From NCBI RefSeq assembly GCF_030655415.1, contig NZ_JAURVN010000003.1:1-30383 (forward strand): 30,383 nucleotides of DNA, given 5' to 3'. The notes below the pieces were generated by a model. The model saw nothing but the letters and a program-made list of their open reading frames with translations. It was not told the origin of the DNA and ran no database searches. The position numbers and the translations under genes are program-made. Of this stretch, positions 1 through 10,328 are shown piece by piece; the stretch's first letter is position 1, and the number at the start of each line of letters is the position of its first letter. Source of the stretch: Herminiimonas sp. Lineage in GTDB: Bacteria > Pseudomonadota > Gammaproteobacteria > Burkholderiales > Burkholderiaceae.

Positions 1-80
1 ACAGCGGGGTCGCCTTTTCTTTGCTTACTTTCTTTTGGCGAAGCAAGAGAAAGTGAGTAGCCGCCGGGCTACCCCCGGCT
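1..80. repeat. Hairpin-rich intergenic repeat (left edge, may continue outside)
   Basis: The segment contains two inverted repeats in tandem. The first pairs CTTACTTTCTTTT (about 25-37) with AAGAGAAAGTGAG (about 45-57) with a few mismatches. The second pairs GCCGGG (63-68) with CCCGGC (74-79) around a 5-base loop. No gene is visible here. From memory, very similar pyrimidine-rich/purine-rich hairpins (core TTTCTTTTGGCGAAGC) recur in intergenic regions of Oxalobacteraceae, Xanthomonadaceae and Pseudomonas genomes. I therefore call it a dispersed repeat, but I see only one copy in this window. Confidence 0.5.
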
Positions 81-128
81 AACCCAAGCCACAACAATCA
101 CTAAACGTTAAACGTGAACCTCACACGC

Positions 129-159
129 AAAAAAAAAGCGCCACATCCAAAGATGCAGC
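129..159 (-). terminator. Intrinsic terminator downstream of kdsA
   Basis: Read on the minus strand, an 8-bp stem (GCTGCATC / GATGTGGC, including G-T pairs; plus-strand arms 140-147 and 152-159) with a 4-base loop is followed by GC and nine T residues (129-137). It lies about 27 bases past the kdsA stop codon, the expected place for Rho-independent termination of the trhO-kdsA transcript. Confidence 0.6.
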
Positions 160-185
160 ACTTTTCAAAAAACGAACCAAAAAAA

Positions 186-1046
<861 letters not shown>

Positions 1047-1994
1047 TTAAAGAGGGTTGAGTGATGCAGCAGCTTGCGAATTTTCGCTTGCAGATGATTC
1101 GCTGGACGGTGCGCAATGTGGGCAAGACTTTCCTGCGCTGAATAATGGCGATAACTGTTCGCGCGGTGATACGGTTGCGTTGCAATGTCCGCACTGCAGC
1201 GGCAAGCTCGGTTCAAGTCGCGGATTGAGCGCGGTGCGGTGATCGAATACGAAGCAGTCGCCGCTGTAATGATCGCCGCCGACTTCTTCAAAATATTTCA
1301 GGATGCCGCCGTCGAGTTGATACACGCTGTTGTAGCCGACGTCCTTCATATAGATCGCGGCTTTTTCGCAGCGGATGCCTCCGGTGCAAAACGTGACGAT
1401 GGTTTTCTCATTCAGCGCATCTTTATTTTTAGCGACGATGTCAGGGAATTCGCTGAATTTTTCGATGCGGTAATCAATGGTGTTGTCGAAGGTGCCGACG
1501 TCGACCTCAAAAGCGTTGCGCGTATCCATCATGACGACCGGTTTGCCGTTATCGTCATGTCCTTGGTCCAGCCAACGCTTGAGCGTGCTCGCACCGACTG
1601 ATGGTGCGCGGCCTTCTTCCGGCTTGATCAGCGGATGCTTCATCGTGATGATTTCACGCTTGAGCTTGACCAGCATGTATTTGAAGGGCTGGTCTTCGGA
1701 ATAGCTTTCTTTCACTTCCAGATCGGTAAAGCGCGCATCTGCTCGCACCCATTCCAGAAAGCTGTCGATATCCGCGCGCGTTCCAGCCAGGAACAGATTA
1801 ATCCCCTCCGGGCTGAGTAGAATGGTGCCTTTTAGCGACAATTGATTGCACTTGGCGATAAATTCCGGACGCTTCTCGGCCGTATCGTCAAAGCTGATGA
1901 ATTTATAGGCGGCGATATTAACGAATGATGTGGATGGCATGCTTGCTTCTTGAGGTGATTGCTCTTGTAAAGAGGACAATGTTCTACTGTTCAT
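1047..1994 (-). CDS. trhO: tRNA uridine(34) hydroxylase / rhodanese-family protein (TrhO, formerly UPF0176/YceA)
   Basis: TrhO proteins take part in oxygen-dependent hydroxylation of uridine-34 in tRNA, a step towards 5-carboxymethoxyuridine-type wobble modification. From the chosen start the protein has 315 residues: an N-terminal acylphosphatase-like part (about 22-110), a rhodanese domain (about 130-245) with the catalytic loop [11 protein letters not shown] (Cys203), and a C-terminal tail with two Cys-x2-Cys pairs (268/271 and 291/294) that could bind zinc. The frame stays open to 2171, but that would overlap dnaE and run past the promoter at 2068-2096. ATG 1994 has AAGG about 6 bases upstream and is preferred. 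ATG 1940 (MPSTSF) is a reasonable alternative, since family similarity begins just after it. Co-directional with kdsA and probably co-transcribed. The last 20 residues are low-complexity Ser/Ala. Confidence 0.9.
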   Translation of the reverse strand: MNSRTLSSLQEQSPQEASMPSTSFVNIAAYKFISFDDTAEKRPEFIAKCNQLSLKGTILLSPEGINLFLAGTRADIDSFLEWVRADARFTDLEVKESYSEDQPFKYMLVKLKREIITMKHPLIKPEEGRAPSVGASTLKRWLDQGHDDNGKPVVMMDTRNAFEVDVGTFDNTIDYRIEKFSEFPDIVAKNKDALNEKTIVTFCTGGIRCEKAAIYMKDVGYNSVYQLDGGILKYFEEVGGDHYSGDCFVFDHRTALNPRLEPSLPLQCGHCNATVSPREQLSPLFSAGKSCPHCAPSSESSASENSQAAASLNPL

Positions 1995-2067
1995 GGTTGC
2001 CTTGTTACGCTTGATTTCGACAAGAGACGGGCGAAAGCGAGATGCGGCAAGGCATGAACAAGCCGAC

Positions 2068-2096
2068 ATTATAAACTTCGCATTAGGGATTGCCGA
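2068..2096 (-). promoter_or_regulatory. Sigma-70 promoter for trhO-kdsA
   Basis: On the minus strand TCGGCA (2091-2096) lies 17 bases before a perfect TATAAT (2068-2073). Transcription would start near 2061, leaving a leader of about 65 bases to ATG 1994. This argues against any trhO start upstream of about 2061. Confidence 0.55.
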
Positions 2097-2104
2097 AATG
2101 TCTG

Positions 2105-2138
2105 TTGAAAGGGGTGGTCGCGGTAGAATACGGCCATG
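2105..2138 (+). promoter_or_regulatory. Probable -10 element of dnaE, placing the transcript start at the ATG (leaderless)
   Basis: TAGAAT (2124-2129) is followed by exactly six bases and then the ATG of dnaE at 2136, so initiation about 7 bases after the -10 would fall on the start codon. No ribosome binding site is present at normal distance. TTGAAA (2105-2110) is upstream, but only 13 bases before the -10, which is too close for a classical -35. The same geometry is seen before the EamA transporter at 23172. Confidence 0.4.
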
Positions 2139-5100
2139 ATTTCTCCGCAATTTACTCACCTCCGCCTGCATTCCGAATATTCGATCGTCGACGGCCTGGT
2201 CCGCATCGATGACGTGATCGCCGCCGCTGCTGCCGATGCGCAGCCGTCGCTCGCGATCACCGATCTGGCCAACCTGTTTGGCATGGTCAAATTTTATAAA
2301 GAAGCGCGTTCAAAAGGCATCAAGCCCATCGTCGGTTGCGACGTCTGGATCAGCAACGATAGCGATAAAGACAAGCCATCGCGCTTGTTGTTATTGGTCA
2401 AGAACAAGACCGGCTATTTGCAATTATGCGAATTGCTGTCCAAAGCCTGGTTGACCAACTTGCATCGCGGTCGTGCTGAAATTCGTCCTGAGTGGCTGGA
2501 GCAGCTTGCTGCAGAAGGCGGCCCAAATGGACTGATCGTTTTATCCGGCGCGCACTTTGGTGATGTCGGTATGGCGATCGATAACGGCAATCTTGCCGGC
2601 GCCGAACGGCATGCCAAGCGTTGGGCAGAAATTTTCCCTGGCCATTTTTATATTGAAGTGCAACGCGCCGAGCAGCCAAATATGGATGCGCATGTGCGTC
2701 AGGCTTCGGTGCTTGCTGCGAAATTAAATCTGCCTTTGGTGGCGACGCATCCTGTGCAATTTTTGGATCAGAGCGAGTTCACCGCGCATGAAGCGCGCAC
2801 CTGTATTTCGGAAGGCGAAATTCTGGCGAATCCGCGCCGCATCAAACGCTTCAACGAGCGGCAGCGTTTTACAACGCAGGTAGAAATGGCAGAGCTCTTT
2901 GCGGATATGCCAAACGCGTTGCAGAACTCGGTCGAAATCGCAAAGCGCTGCAATCTGGTGCTGGAACTGGGCAAGCCGAAGTTGCCGAATTTTCCTACGC
3001 CTGACGGTTCATCGATCGATGAATTTTTGGTCAAGGAAGCGCAGCGTGGTCTGGATGGACGGCTGGAACATTTGTATCCCGATCCTGAATTGCGCGAAAA
3101 AAATCGCGAACGTTATCAGGCGCGCCTGAAGTTCGAGACCGACACGATTATTCACATGGGTTTCCCCGGTTACTTCTTGATCGTGGCGGACTTTATCAAG
3201 TGGGCAAAAAATAACGGCGTGCCGGTGGGGCCGGGTCGCGGTTCGGGTGCCGGTTCGCTGGTCGCGTATTCGTTACTGATTACCGATCTGGATCCCCTGC
3301 AATACAACTTGCTGTTCGAGCGTTTCCTGAATCCTGAACGGGTTTCGATGCCCGATTTCGATATCGATTTTTGCCAGGAAGGCCGCGATCGCGTCATTCA
3401 ATATGTGAAGGATCAATACGGCAAGGATGCGGTTTCGCAGATCGCGACTTTCGGTACGATGGCTGCCAAAGGTGCGGTGCGTGACGTTGGTCGCGTGCTG
3501 GATTTCGGCTATAACTTTTGCGATGGTATTTCCAAACTGATTCCATTCAAGCCGGGCAAGCTGGTTACGATCGCTGACGCAATCAAGGAAGAGCCGTTGC
3601 TCGCCGAGCGTCTGGAAAATGAAGAAGAAGTAAAACAGTTGCTGGAGCTGGCGCAAAAAGTCGAAGGCATCGCCCGTAACATCGGCATGCATGCGGGTGG
3701 CGTATTGATTGCACCGGGCAAGCTGACTGATTTTTGTCCTCTGTATACGCAAGGCGGCGACGCCGGCGTGGTGTCGCAATACGATAAAGACGACGTCGAA
3801 GCCGTCGGTCTGGTGAAGTTCGACTTTTTGGGTTTGACCACGCTGACGATCCTCGATCGCGCCGTTCGTTACATCAAGGATCTCGATCCGGCGATGGCAG
3901 ATTTCGCGCTGGAAAAACTTCCGTTGAATGACAGGCCGTCATACGATTTGCTGACCAAGGCGAAAACTGTCGCCGTATTCCAGCTGGAAAGCCGCGGCAT
4001 GCAAGGCATGTTGAAGGACGCGCGTCCCGATCGCTTCGAAGACATTATTGCGCTGGTCGCTTTGTATCGTCCGGGCCCTATGGATCTGATTCCGGATTTC
4101 TGCCGACGCAAACACGGCGAACGTTTTGAATATCCTGATCCGCGTACTGAAGTCATTTTGTCTGAAACCTACGGCATCATGGTTTATCAGGAACAGGTTA
4201 TGCAGATGGCGCAGGTCATCGGCGGCTACTCGCTGGGTGGCGCGGATTTGTTGCGTCGCGCGATGGGTAAAAAGAAAGCCGAAGAAATGGCGCAGCATCG
4301 CGAGCTGTTCCGCGCTGGCGCAGCGAAGAATGACTTGACGGCGGAAAAAGCCGACGAGATTTTCGATTTGATGGAAAAGTTTGCTGGCTACGGTTTCAAT
4401 AAATCGCATGCTGCTGCCTATGCTTTGCTGTCGTATCACACCGCTTATTTAAAAGCGCATCATCCGGCCGCGTTCATGGCAGCCAACTTGTCGCTGGCAA
4501 TGGATGACACTGACAAAATCAAGATTCTGGTCGAAGATACGCTGGATGTTTGCGGCCTGACTTTGCTGCCGCCAGATATCAATCAATCGGATTATCGTTT
4601 TACGCCAGTCGGTGTGCCGGGCAAAAAAGCCATGCAGATTCGTTACGGTCTGGGCGCCGTTAAAGGCTCGGGCAAGAGCGCGATCGATGCCATCGTCGTT
4701 GCGCGTCAAGGTCAACCTTTCACCGATCTGTTCGATTTTTGCAAACGTGTGGACAAGAAGCAGATCAATCGCCGCACCATCGATTCACTGATACGCGCTG
4801 GCGCATTCGATTGCTTCAATGTTGATCGCGCCATTCTTTTGGCCTCAGTTGGTTTTGCGATGGAATGCGCAGAGCAGGCCGAAGCTGCTGCAAATCAGGT
4901 CAGCCTGTTTGGCGGCGATGATAGTGACATGGAGTGTCCACCCGAGTACGTCAAGGTCTCGCCGTGGAGCGACAAGCAAAAACTGACAGAAGAGAAAGCC
5001 GCACTGGGCTTTTATCTGTCCGGACATTTGTTTAATGCCTATGCCGAAGAAGCGCGCCGTTTTGCGCGCACCAGTTTAAGCAAGCTGGAACCATCGCGCG

Positions 5101-5597
5101 AACCACGCACGATCGCTGGGGTGATTTCCGGCGTGCGTACGCAGATGACGCAACGTGGCCGCATGATCATCGTCACGCTGGATGATGGCAGCGCGACAGT
5201 CGACGTGACGGTCTATAACGAGGTGTTCGACGCGAATCGCAATCTGTTTAAAGAAGATGAATTTCTTGCGGTGTCGGGCAAGATTTCGGAAGACCGCTTC
5301 TCTGGTGGTTTACGAATTACGGCCGAGAAGGTGATGGATATTGCTGCCGTGCGGATTCAGTACGCCAAATGTATTTACCTGTCCTTGCAAGCATCCGTCG
5401 ACGTCGGCAAGTTGATGGCGACCTTGCAAGCATCCGCTCGCGCAGATGGCAGCCCGGTAGTAATTCAATATCAAAATCAAAAAGGCGTATCGGAACTGCG
5501 CTTAGCAGAACAGTGGCGCATCAATCTTGATGACAATACAAAACAAAAACTAATCGATTTATATTCGGAAAAAAATGTACAGATCGCCTACGACTGA
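2136..5597 (+). CDS. dnaE: DNA polymerase III subunit alpha
   Basis: Catalytic subunit of the replicative polymerase. The 1153 residues match the usual DnaE1 length (E. coli 1160). In order: an N-terminal PHP domain (HLRLHSEYS at 8-16), the polymerase palm with MPDFDIDF (405-412; Asp409 and Asp411 correspond to E. coli Asp401/Asp403), the third catalytic Asp563 in KFDFLGL, the fingers region with [12 protein letters not shown] and [13 protein letters not shown], tandem helix-hairpin-helix elements near 830-870, and an OB fold (about 985-1065, [14 protein letters not shown]). It lies divergent from trhO. The ATG has no clear Shine-Dalgarno sequence and a -10-like hexamer sits immediately upstream. 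Its 3' end overlaps or abuts the O-antigen ligase gene, which is an unusual partner. Identification is secure. Confidence 0.98.
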   Translation: MISPQFTHLRLHSEYSIVDGLVRIDDVIAAAAADAQPSLAITDLANLFGMVKFYKEARSKGIKPIVGCDVWISNDSDKDKPSRLLLLVKNKTGYLQLCELLSKAWLTNLHRGRAEIRPEWLEQLAAEGGPNGLIVLSGAHFGDVGMAIDNGNLAGAERHAKRWAEIFPGHFYIEVQRAEQPNMDAHVRQASVLAAKLNLPLVATHPVQFLDQSEFTAHEARTCISEGEILANPRRIKRFNERQRFTTQVEMAELFADMPNALQNSVEIAKRCNLVLELGKPKLPNFPTPDGSSIDEFLVKEAQRGLDGRLEHLYPDPELREKNRERYQARLKFETDTIIHMGFPGYFLIVADFIKWAKNNGVPVGPGRGSGAGSLVAYSLLITDLDPLQYNLLFERFLNPERVSMPDFDIDFCQEGRDRVIQYVKDQYGKDAVSQIATFGTMAAKGAVRDVGRVLDFGYNFCDGISKLIPFKPGKLVTIADAIKEEPLLAERLENEEEVKQLLELAQKVEGIARNIGMHAGGVLIAPGKLTDFCPLYTQGGDAGVVSQYDKDDVEAVGLVKFDFLGLTTLTILDRAVRYIKDLDPAMADFALEKLPLNDRPSYDLLTKAKTVAVFQLESRGMQGMLKDARPDRFEDIIALVALYRPGPMDLIPDFCRRKHGERFEYPDPRTEVILSETYGIMVYQEQVMQMAQVIGGYSLGGADLLRRAMGKKKAEEMAQHRELFRAGAAKNDLTAEKADEIFDLMEKFAGYGFNKSHAAAYALLSYHTAYLKAHHPAAFMAANLSLAMDDTDKIKILVEDTLDVCGLTLLPPDINQSDYRFTPVGVPGKKAMQIRYGLGAVKGSGKSAIDAIVVARQGQPFTDLFDFCKRVDKKQINRRTIDSLIRAGAFDCFNVDRAILLASVGFAMECAEQAEAAANQVSLFGGDDSDMECPPEYVKVSPWSDKQKLTEEKAALGFYLSGHLFNAYAEEARRFARTSLSKLEPSREPRTIAGVISGVRTQMTQRGRMIIVTLDDGSATVDVTVYNEVFDANRNLFKEDEFLAVSGKISEDRFSGGLRITAEKVMDIAAVRIQYAKCIYLSLQASVDVGKLMATLQASARADGSPVVIQYQNQKGVSELRLAEQWRINLDDNTKQKLIDLYSEKNVQIAYD

Positions 5598-6810
5598 TCG
5601 TATGAATTTGTTTAATGCAAATGAAACGAAAGCGCAATTCATCCTCTCGTTATTACCCATCACTTTATTTTTTCCGATTGGTATCGGATATACAGGCATT
5701 GTTTTATTTTTTGTTGCGTTGTTAGCCGGTGGTCAATATCGCGATAAATGGCAAGCTATAAAAGATAGCCCCATGTTTTTTCCGGTGATGGGTTTGCTCA
5801 CAGTAACCTGCTGCGCTGGCTTGTTGCTTGAGCGTCCAGATGGCTTTTGGAAAGCCTTTATGCACTACCAGATTTATCTGGTGTTACTGGTCTTCATTAG
5901 TGTCGGTGCTGGATATTGGCAACAACGAGCATTGCGTGTTTTTTTCGCGGGCGCAGTCCTTGCGTCAACTTTGCTTTATCTGAATGCATTTCAACTTTTG
6001 CCGGATTGGTCATTGTTCCAAAACTACCGAATGTATGCAGGCAATAAATCCATCCTTATTGGCATCCTCCTGGGAATTGCAGGCGGCTGGATGTTGAACC
6101 AGATCTGTGCAAACCACGGACATAAATGGTTGCGGATTAGCATGTGGCTCTATGTCGCCGTTGCTCTATTGTTCTTGGCAAAAACGCGCACTGGTAGTCT
6201 GATTTTTGTTTTTGGCTGTGCCTTGGTTTTATTGCGCTACCTTACATTTTCATGGCGTAGCGTATTGCTGGTGATCGGCACTGTGATCATTCTTGGCGTG
6301 GCGTGGCAAACCGCAACAGGTTTTCGCGAGCGTTTAGTGGGTACTGTGAGTGACATAAAAGCCTTCGTTGATGGTGGCAAAGTGAGTGCAGATGGAATCC
6401 GACTTGAAATGTATCGGATTACCACCGACATCATCAAAGAGCATCCAGTAGTCGGTAGCGGAGTGGGTACCTGGGCTATTAAATATCCGGAGCGTGCGCA
6501 AGGTTTGATGAGTGCAGAGATGGCTACGCCGCACAATGACTATCTGTTGTACGCAGCCGAAATTGGTGCGATTGGTGTGTGCGCTCTTTTGTGGATATGG
6601 CTTACACAACTTTTCGTGGCAATAAAAATTGGTGGTGAAAATGGCATGCGTTTATTCACGATTGGTATCGCCATCATGTTCGGCGGCTTGGTGAACGCGA
6701 TCTTGCGCGATGCGCTATTTGGCATTGCATTCATGATACTTCTTGCGATTCCATTGGCGGGCATTAGTCGGCATAACTATAAAAGTCATTTTGGAGATTT
6801 GGATAGATGA
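5575..6810 (+). CDS. O-antigen ligase / polymerase-like membrane protein (WaaL/Wzy_C family)
   Basis: A polytopic inner-membrane protein of about 411 residues with roughly ten or more hydrophobic segments, the first beginning at about residue 24. The longest periplasmic loop, about 235-325, carries the Wzy_C features: a GSGVGTW motif and the HND triplet (His320-Asp322) followed by YLLYAAEIGAIG. Members of this family transfer undecaprenyl-linked glycan onto lipid A-core (WaaL) or polymerise O-units (Wzy); the neighbouring msbA and glycosyltransferases favour a ligase role, but the two cannot be separated by sequence alone. ATG 5575 has GGAAAAAA just before it and overlaps dnaE by 23 bases. 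ATG 5602 (MNLFNANE), four bases after the dnaE stop, is the alternative and may be translationally coupled. The gene ends in an ATGA overlap with msbA. It looks more AT-rich than dnaE. Confidence 0.82.
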   Translation: MYRSPTTDRMNLFNANETKAQFILSLLPITLFFPIGIGYTGIVLFFVALLAGGQYRDKWQAIKDSPMFFPVMGLLTVTCCAGLLLERPDGFWKAFMHYQIYLVLLVFISVGAGYWQQRALRVFFAGAVLASTLLYLNAFQLLPDWSLFQNYRMYAGNKSILIGILLGIAGGWMLNQICANHGHKWLRISMWLYVAVALLFLAKTRTGSLIFVFGCALVLLRYLTFSWRSVLLVIGTVIILGVAWQTATGFRERLVGTVSDIKAFVDGGKVSADGIRLEMYRITTDIIKEHPVVGSGVGTWAIKYPERAQGLMSAEMATPHNDYLLYAAEIGAIGVCALLWIWLTQLFVAIKIGGENGMRLFTIGIAIMFGGLVNAILRDALFGIAFMILLAIPLAGISRHNYKSHFGDLDR

Positions 6811-8543
6811 CAATTCCCCCGGATTTAAAACGCCTGTTTGGCATGCTCGGCCCTTACAAGAAGCGGCTGATCATTGCCTTCTGCGGCATGATCATGACGG
6901 CTCTGACCGAGCCGATGTTCCCGGCCGTGATGCGCTTGTTGCTGGATCATGGCTTTGGCGGCAAGCCAACGTTTTCGTTGTGGTTGGTGCCATTGGCGAT
7001 TATTGGTATTTTCGTTTTGCGCGGGATTTCTACCTATACGACGACGTACATGATGACGTGGGTGTCGTCGCGCTTGTTGAATGTTCTGCGGCAAAAAATG
7101 TTCACCCGCATTCTCGACGTGCCGCTGGGTTTTTACAGCACGCATTCAGTCGGCCGCGTAATCAACTCGATGATGTTTGAAGTGCAGCAGATCGTTGATA
7201 TGGTGACGCGTGTATATACCTCGTTGATCCGCGATACGCTGACTGTCATCGTCTTGTTGAGTTTTCTGTTGTGGCTGAACTGGCGTCTTACCTTGGTTGC
7301 TCTGGTTTTGCTGCCTTTGATTGCAATTGTTGTGCGCTTTACCGGTAAGCGTGTGCGTCGATTGACACGGGAATATCAGGCGGTCAACGCCGAGTTGACG
7401 CAAGTGCTGGAAGAAACCACGCGCGCCAGTCAGGTCATCAAGATTTTTGGCGGTCATCAATATGAGCGCGATCGTTTCGAAGCGCGTGCTGACAAGTTGC
7501 GCAGTTACACGATGCGCATGGCGAGTACGCTGGCAGCGACAACCCCTGTGACGCAAATCATGGCGGCTTGCGCGGTGGCGATCGTGATTGTTATTGCACT
7601 GATTCAGTCTGGGCAAAATCAAACTACGGTCGGCGGTTTCGTTTCTTTCATTACCGCGATGTTGATGCTGCTGGCGCCGTTGAAAAGTATTGCAGAAGTA
7701 AATGGTCCTTTGCAGCGCGGTCTGACAGCAGCAGAAGCTGTGTTCGGGTTGATCGATGCAGAACCGGAACGCACTAATGGTAAAACCTTGCCGGGTCGTG
7801 CAGCCGGTCAACTGGATTTTATCAATCTCGGCTTTTCATATCCTGGCCATCAGGCTTTAGCATTGCATGACATTAATTTGACGATCATGCCTGGCGAAAC
7901 TATTGCGTTCGTTGGCATGTCTGGCGGCGGCAAATCCACGCTGGTGAATTTGGTGCCCGGTTTTTATCCCGTTACCACCGGTGAAATTCGCATTGATGGT
8001 GAAGCGATTGAAGAAGTTGCATTGGCAAGTTTGCGTCAACAGATCGCAATGGTTAGCCAGCATGTTGTGTTGTTCGACGATACGGTTGCTGCGAATATTG
8101 CCTACGGTGATGCTGAGCCAGATCGTAAGCGTGTGCTTGCAGCAGTCAAAGCCGCACATCTGGAAGACGTGATTGCCAGCTTGCCGCAAGGCTTGGAAAC
8201 CATGATCGGAGATAACGGTTCGCGCCTGTCGGGTGGACAACGCCAACGTTTGGCGATCGCACGTGCGATCTACAAGGACGCGCCTATCCTGATTCTGGAT
8301 GAAGCCACATCTGCACTGGATTCGGAGTCGGAACGCGCTGTGCAGGCAGCGTTGGAAGAGTTAATGAAAGGCCGTACAACTTTGGTCATCGCCCATCGCT
8401 TATCAACGATTGAACGCGCCGACCGGATTGCTGTTTTGGCCGAAGGTCAATTGGTTGAGCTCGGTTCACATCATGAATTGTTGGCGAAGAATGGCGTGTA
8501 TGCAAACTTGTATCACTTGCAGTTTGCAAAAGACGTGAATTGA
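6807..8543 (+). CDS. msbA: Lipid A export permease/ATP-binding protein MsbA
   Basis: Homodimeric ABC exporter that flips lipid A-core across the inner membrane using ATP. At 578 residues it has the full fused layout: a six-helix ABC transmembrane domain (about 18-305) and a nucleotide-binding domain (about 340-575). Visible motifs are Walker A GMSGGGKST (370-378), the Q-loop at MVSQH, the ABC signature LSGGQ (474-478), Walker B ILILDEA with Asp498 and catalytic Glu499, and the switch histidine in IAHRLST. Its start codon overlaps the stop codon of the upstream ligase gene (ATGA), indicating translational coupling. Its place between a ligase-like gene and two glycosyltransferases supports the lipid A exporter reading rather than a drug exporter. 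Confidence 0.93.
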   Translation: MTIPPDLKRLFGMLGPYKKRLIIAFCGMIMTALTEPMFPAVMRLLLDHGFGGKPTFSLWLVPLAIIGIFVLRGISTYTTTYMMTWVSSRLLNVLRQKMFTRILDVPLGFYSTHSVGRVINSMMFEVQQIVDMVTRVYTSLIRDTLTVIVLLSFLLWLNWRLTLVALVLLPLIAIVVRFTGKRVRRLTREYQAVNAELTQVLEETTRASQVIKIFGGHQYERDRFEARADKLRSYTMRMASTLAATTPVTQIMAACAVAIVIVIALIQSGQNQTTVGGFVSFITAMLMLLAPLKSIAEVNGPLQRGLTAAEAVFGLIDAEPERTNGKTLPGRAAGQLDFINLGFSYPGHQALALHDINLTIMPGETIAFVGMSGGGKSTLVNLVPGFYPVTTGEIRIDGEAIEEVALASLRQQIAMVSQHVVLFDDTVAANIAYGDAEPDRKRVLAAVKAAHLEDVIASLPQGLETMIGDNGSRLSGGQRQRLAIARAIYKDAPILILDEATSALDSESERAVQAALEELMKGRTTLVIAHRLSTIERADRIAVLAEGQLVELGSHHELLAKNGVYANLYHLQFAKDVN

Positions 8544-8595
8544 TTTGCAAAAGTAGTGTGCCCTTGGGTTTGAATACGATGGACGTGGAATCTTT

Positions 8596-9408
8596 ATGAA
8601 TGCATCTGTGATTATGACTACCTACAACGCCATTGAATGGCTGGAAAAGGTGTTGTGGGGCTTAAGTGTTCAGACGGTGAGCGATTTTGAAATCATCATT
8701 GCCGATGATGGATCTACCGCCGCAACTAAAGAGCGCATTGACGCACTTCGCAAGTTGATACACATCCCTATTGTTCACGTCTGGCAAGAAGATCACGGAT
8801 TTCAAAAAACAAAAATTCTTAATAAAGCGATTCTTGTGGCCAGTTCAGACTATCTAATTTTTACAGATGGTGATTGCATACCGAGAAAAGATTTTGTTGA
8901 AACGCATTTGAAGTATTGCGAAAAAGGTTATTTTCTCTCAGGCGGATATTTCAAATTGCCTATGCATATTTCAAACGCAGTGACCAAGGACGACATCCTG
9001 AATCAGCGTTGCTTTAATGCAGATTGGCTGAAAGCGAATGGTTTGAAGATCAGCATAAAAATTCTCAAGTTGACTGCGTCAGGTTTTTTTGCAAAAGCAT
9101 TGAATGCGCTGACGCCGACTAAACCCACATGGAATGGACATAATGCCTCCGGCTGGAAGGCGGATTTGTTGGCCAGCAATGGCTTCAATGAAGAGATGCA
9201 GTATGGCGGGGAAGACAGGGAACTTGGCGAGCGCTTGGTGAATATGGGTTTGTCGTCAAAGCAGATAAGATACAGCGCGATTTGCGTGCATCTTGATCAT
9301 GCCAGAAGCTATGTTTCTGAAGAAGCCTGGAAGAAGAATAGCGAAATTCGCGCATTTACAAAAGCAAATAAGATCACCAGAACATCGCATGGAATCAAGG
9401 CGGATTAA
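8596..9408 (+). CDS. Family 2 glycosyltransferase (probable LPS core/saccharide transferase)
   Basis: A 270-residue cytoplasmic GT-A enzyme. The N-terminus MNASVIMTTYNA opens the Rossmann-like nucleotide-sugar fold, followed by DDGS (37-40), the HGFQKTKILNKAI segment and the metal-binding DGD (91-93). Near the C-terminus WNGHNASGWK and GGEDRELGER (204-213) match the extra Glyco_transf_7C-type (galactosyltransferase C-terminal) region. Sugar donor and acceptor cannot be told from sequence. GGA lies before the ATG, and the gene is 52 bases after msbA on the same strand. By eye it is clearly AT-richer than dnaE or msbA, as is common for LPS decoration genes acquired or exchanged horizontally. 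The protein has no membrane segment. Confidence 0.82.
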   Translation: MNASVIMTTYNAIEWLEKVLWGLSVQTVSDFEIIIADDGSTAATKERIDALRKLIHIPIVHVWQEDHGFQKTKILNKAILVASSDYLIFTDGDCIPRKDFVETHLKYCEKGYFLSGGYFKLPMHISNAVTKDDILNQRCFNADWLKANGLKISIKILKLTASGFFAKALNALTPTKPTWNGHNASGWKADLLASNGFNEEMQYGGEDRELGERLVNMGLSSKQIRYSAICVHLDHARSYVSEEAWKKNSEIRAFTKANKITRTSHGIKAD

Positions 9409-9472
9409 TTTGCTTAAAAGTGATGGCGAGTCGATTGAATATGTATTACGCACTTGGTGCGGGAGAAAATAA

Positions 9473-10237
9473 ATGTCAGAGAACGTTCAAGTAGCAAGCG
9501 CAGCGGCACCGGAAGACCGCGTTATTTTATGCATGAAGTGGGGCACTAAATACGGTCCGGAATATGTGAATCGTTTGTACGCAATGGTGCGCCGCAATTT
9601 GAAAGGTGATTTTCGTTTTGTCTGCCTGACTGATGATGGCAGCGGGATACGTTCGGAAGTCGAATGCTTTCCGATTCCTGATTTGAAATTGCCCGATGGT
9701 TTGCCTGAACGCGGCTGGAAAAAACTGACGACCTTTGAAGCTGATCTGCATGGTTTAACTGGTATGGCCTTATTCCTCGACGTCGATGTGGTGATTACCG
9801 ATAGCATCGATGCCTTCTTCGAATATCCTGGCGAGTTTTTGATTATTCATGACTGGAAGCGGCCGTGGCGCGTCACGGGCAATTCATCCGTCTATCGTTT
9901 CAAACTTGGTGCGCATGCCGATGTGTTGCAGCAGTTCCGTACTACCGGTGCAGAAGCGCGTAACGCATTCCGTAATGAGCAGGCATTTTTATCGGATGTG
10001 TTGCACAAGCAAGGCAGGCTCAGCTATTGGCCAGCATCGTGGTGCTGCAGCTATAAATATCATTGCATTCCAACTTGGCCGACGAACTATTGGCGTGAGC
10101 CGTTTGTGCCGGATGGAACCAAGATTGTGATTTTCCACGGTGAAGTTAATCCACCCGATGCGCTGGAAGGTCGTCGCAATCGCGCTTTGCGTTTCGTGCG
10201 CAAGGCGCCATGGATTAATAATTACTGGAAAGAATAA
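9473..10237 (+). CDS. Putative glycosyltransferase with GT-A (GT8-like) fold
   Basis: A 254-residue soluble protein beginning with a short Ala-rich leader, then RVILCMKWGTKYGPEYVNRLY. The LFLDVDVVITD segment (100-110, DVD at 103-105) is the DxD nucleotide-sugar/metal motif of GT-A enzymes. The later conserved-looking NEQAFLSDVL and IVIFHGEVNPPDAL segments resemble the acceptor side and final His of GT8-like enzymes. I recognise the overall family as a nucleotide-diphospho-sugar transferase but not a named gene. GGGAG upstream of the ATG is a good ribosome binding site. It is the last gene before a strong terminator. With the upstream glycosyltransferase, MsbA and ligase-like protein it most likely helps build or decorate LPS core; the sugar is unknown. 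Confidence 0.68.
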   Translation: MSENVQVASAAAPEDRVILCMKWGTKYGPEYVNRLYAMVRRNLKGDFRFVCLTDDGSGIRSEVECFPIPDLKLPDGLPERGWKKLTTFEADLHGLTGMALFLDVDVVITDSIDAFFEYPGEFLIIHDWKRPWRVTGNSSVYRFKLGAHADVLQQFRTTGAEARNAFRNEQAFLSDVLHKQGRLSYWPASWCCSYKYHCIPTWPTNYWREPFVPDGTKIVIFHGEVNPPDALEGRRNRALRFVRKAPWINNYWKE

Positions 10238-10265
10238 AACGCATCGCTGGTTTGTAGCTCTAAAT

Positions 10266-10304
10266 AAAAAACGGAATCATGTGCGTGCACATGATTCCGT
10301 TTTT
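10266..10304. terminator. Bidirectional intrinsic terminator between the envelope block and rng
   Basis: A perfect 12-bp stem, ACGGAATCATGT (10271-10282) paired with ACATGATTCCGT (10289-10300), is flanked by A residues on the left and TTTT on the right. It can stop transcription from both converging sides: the glycosyltransferase (plus) and rng (minus). Confidence 0.85.
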
Positions 10305-10328
10305 CTTTGTGGCGAGAGCTGTATCGCT

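Noticed and set aside
1995..2171. N-terminal extension of the trhO frame up to 2171
   Set aside because: It would overlap dnaE and pass through the TATAAT promoter at 2068-2073; the extra residues do not resemble the family.
7146..7811. Minus-strand frame (221 codons) opposite msbA
   Set aside because: Shadow of msbA; very Gln/His/Asn-rich and without a family resemblance.
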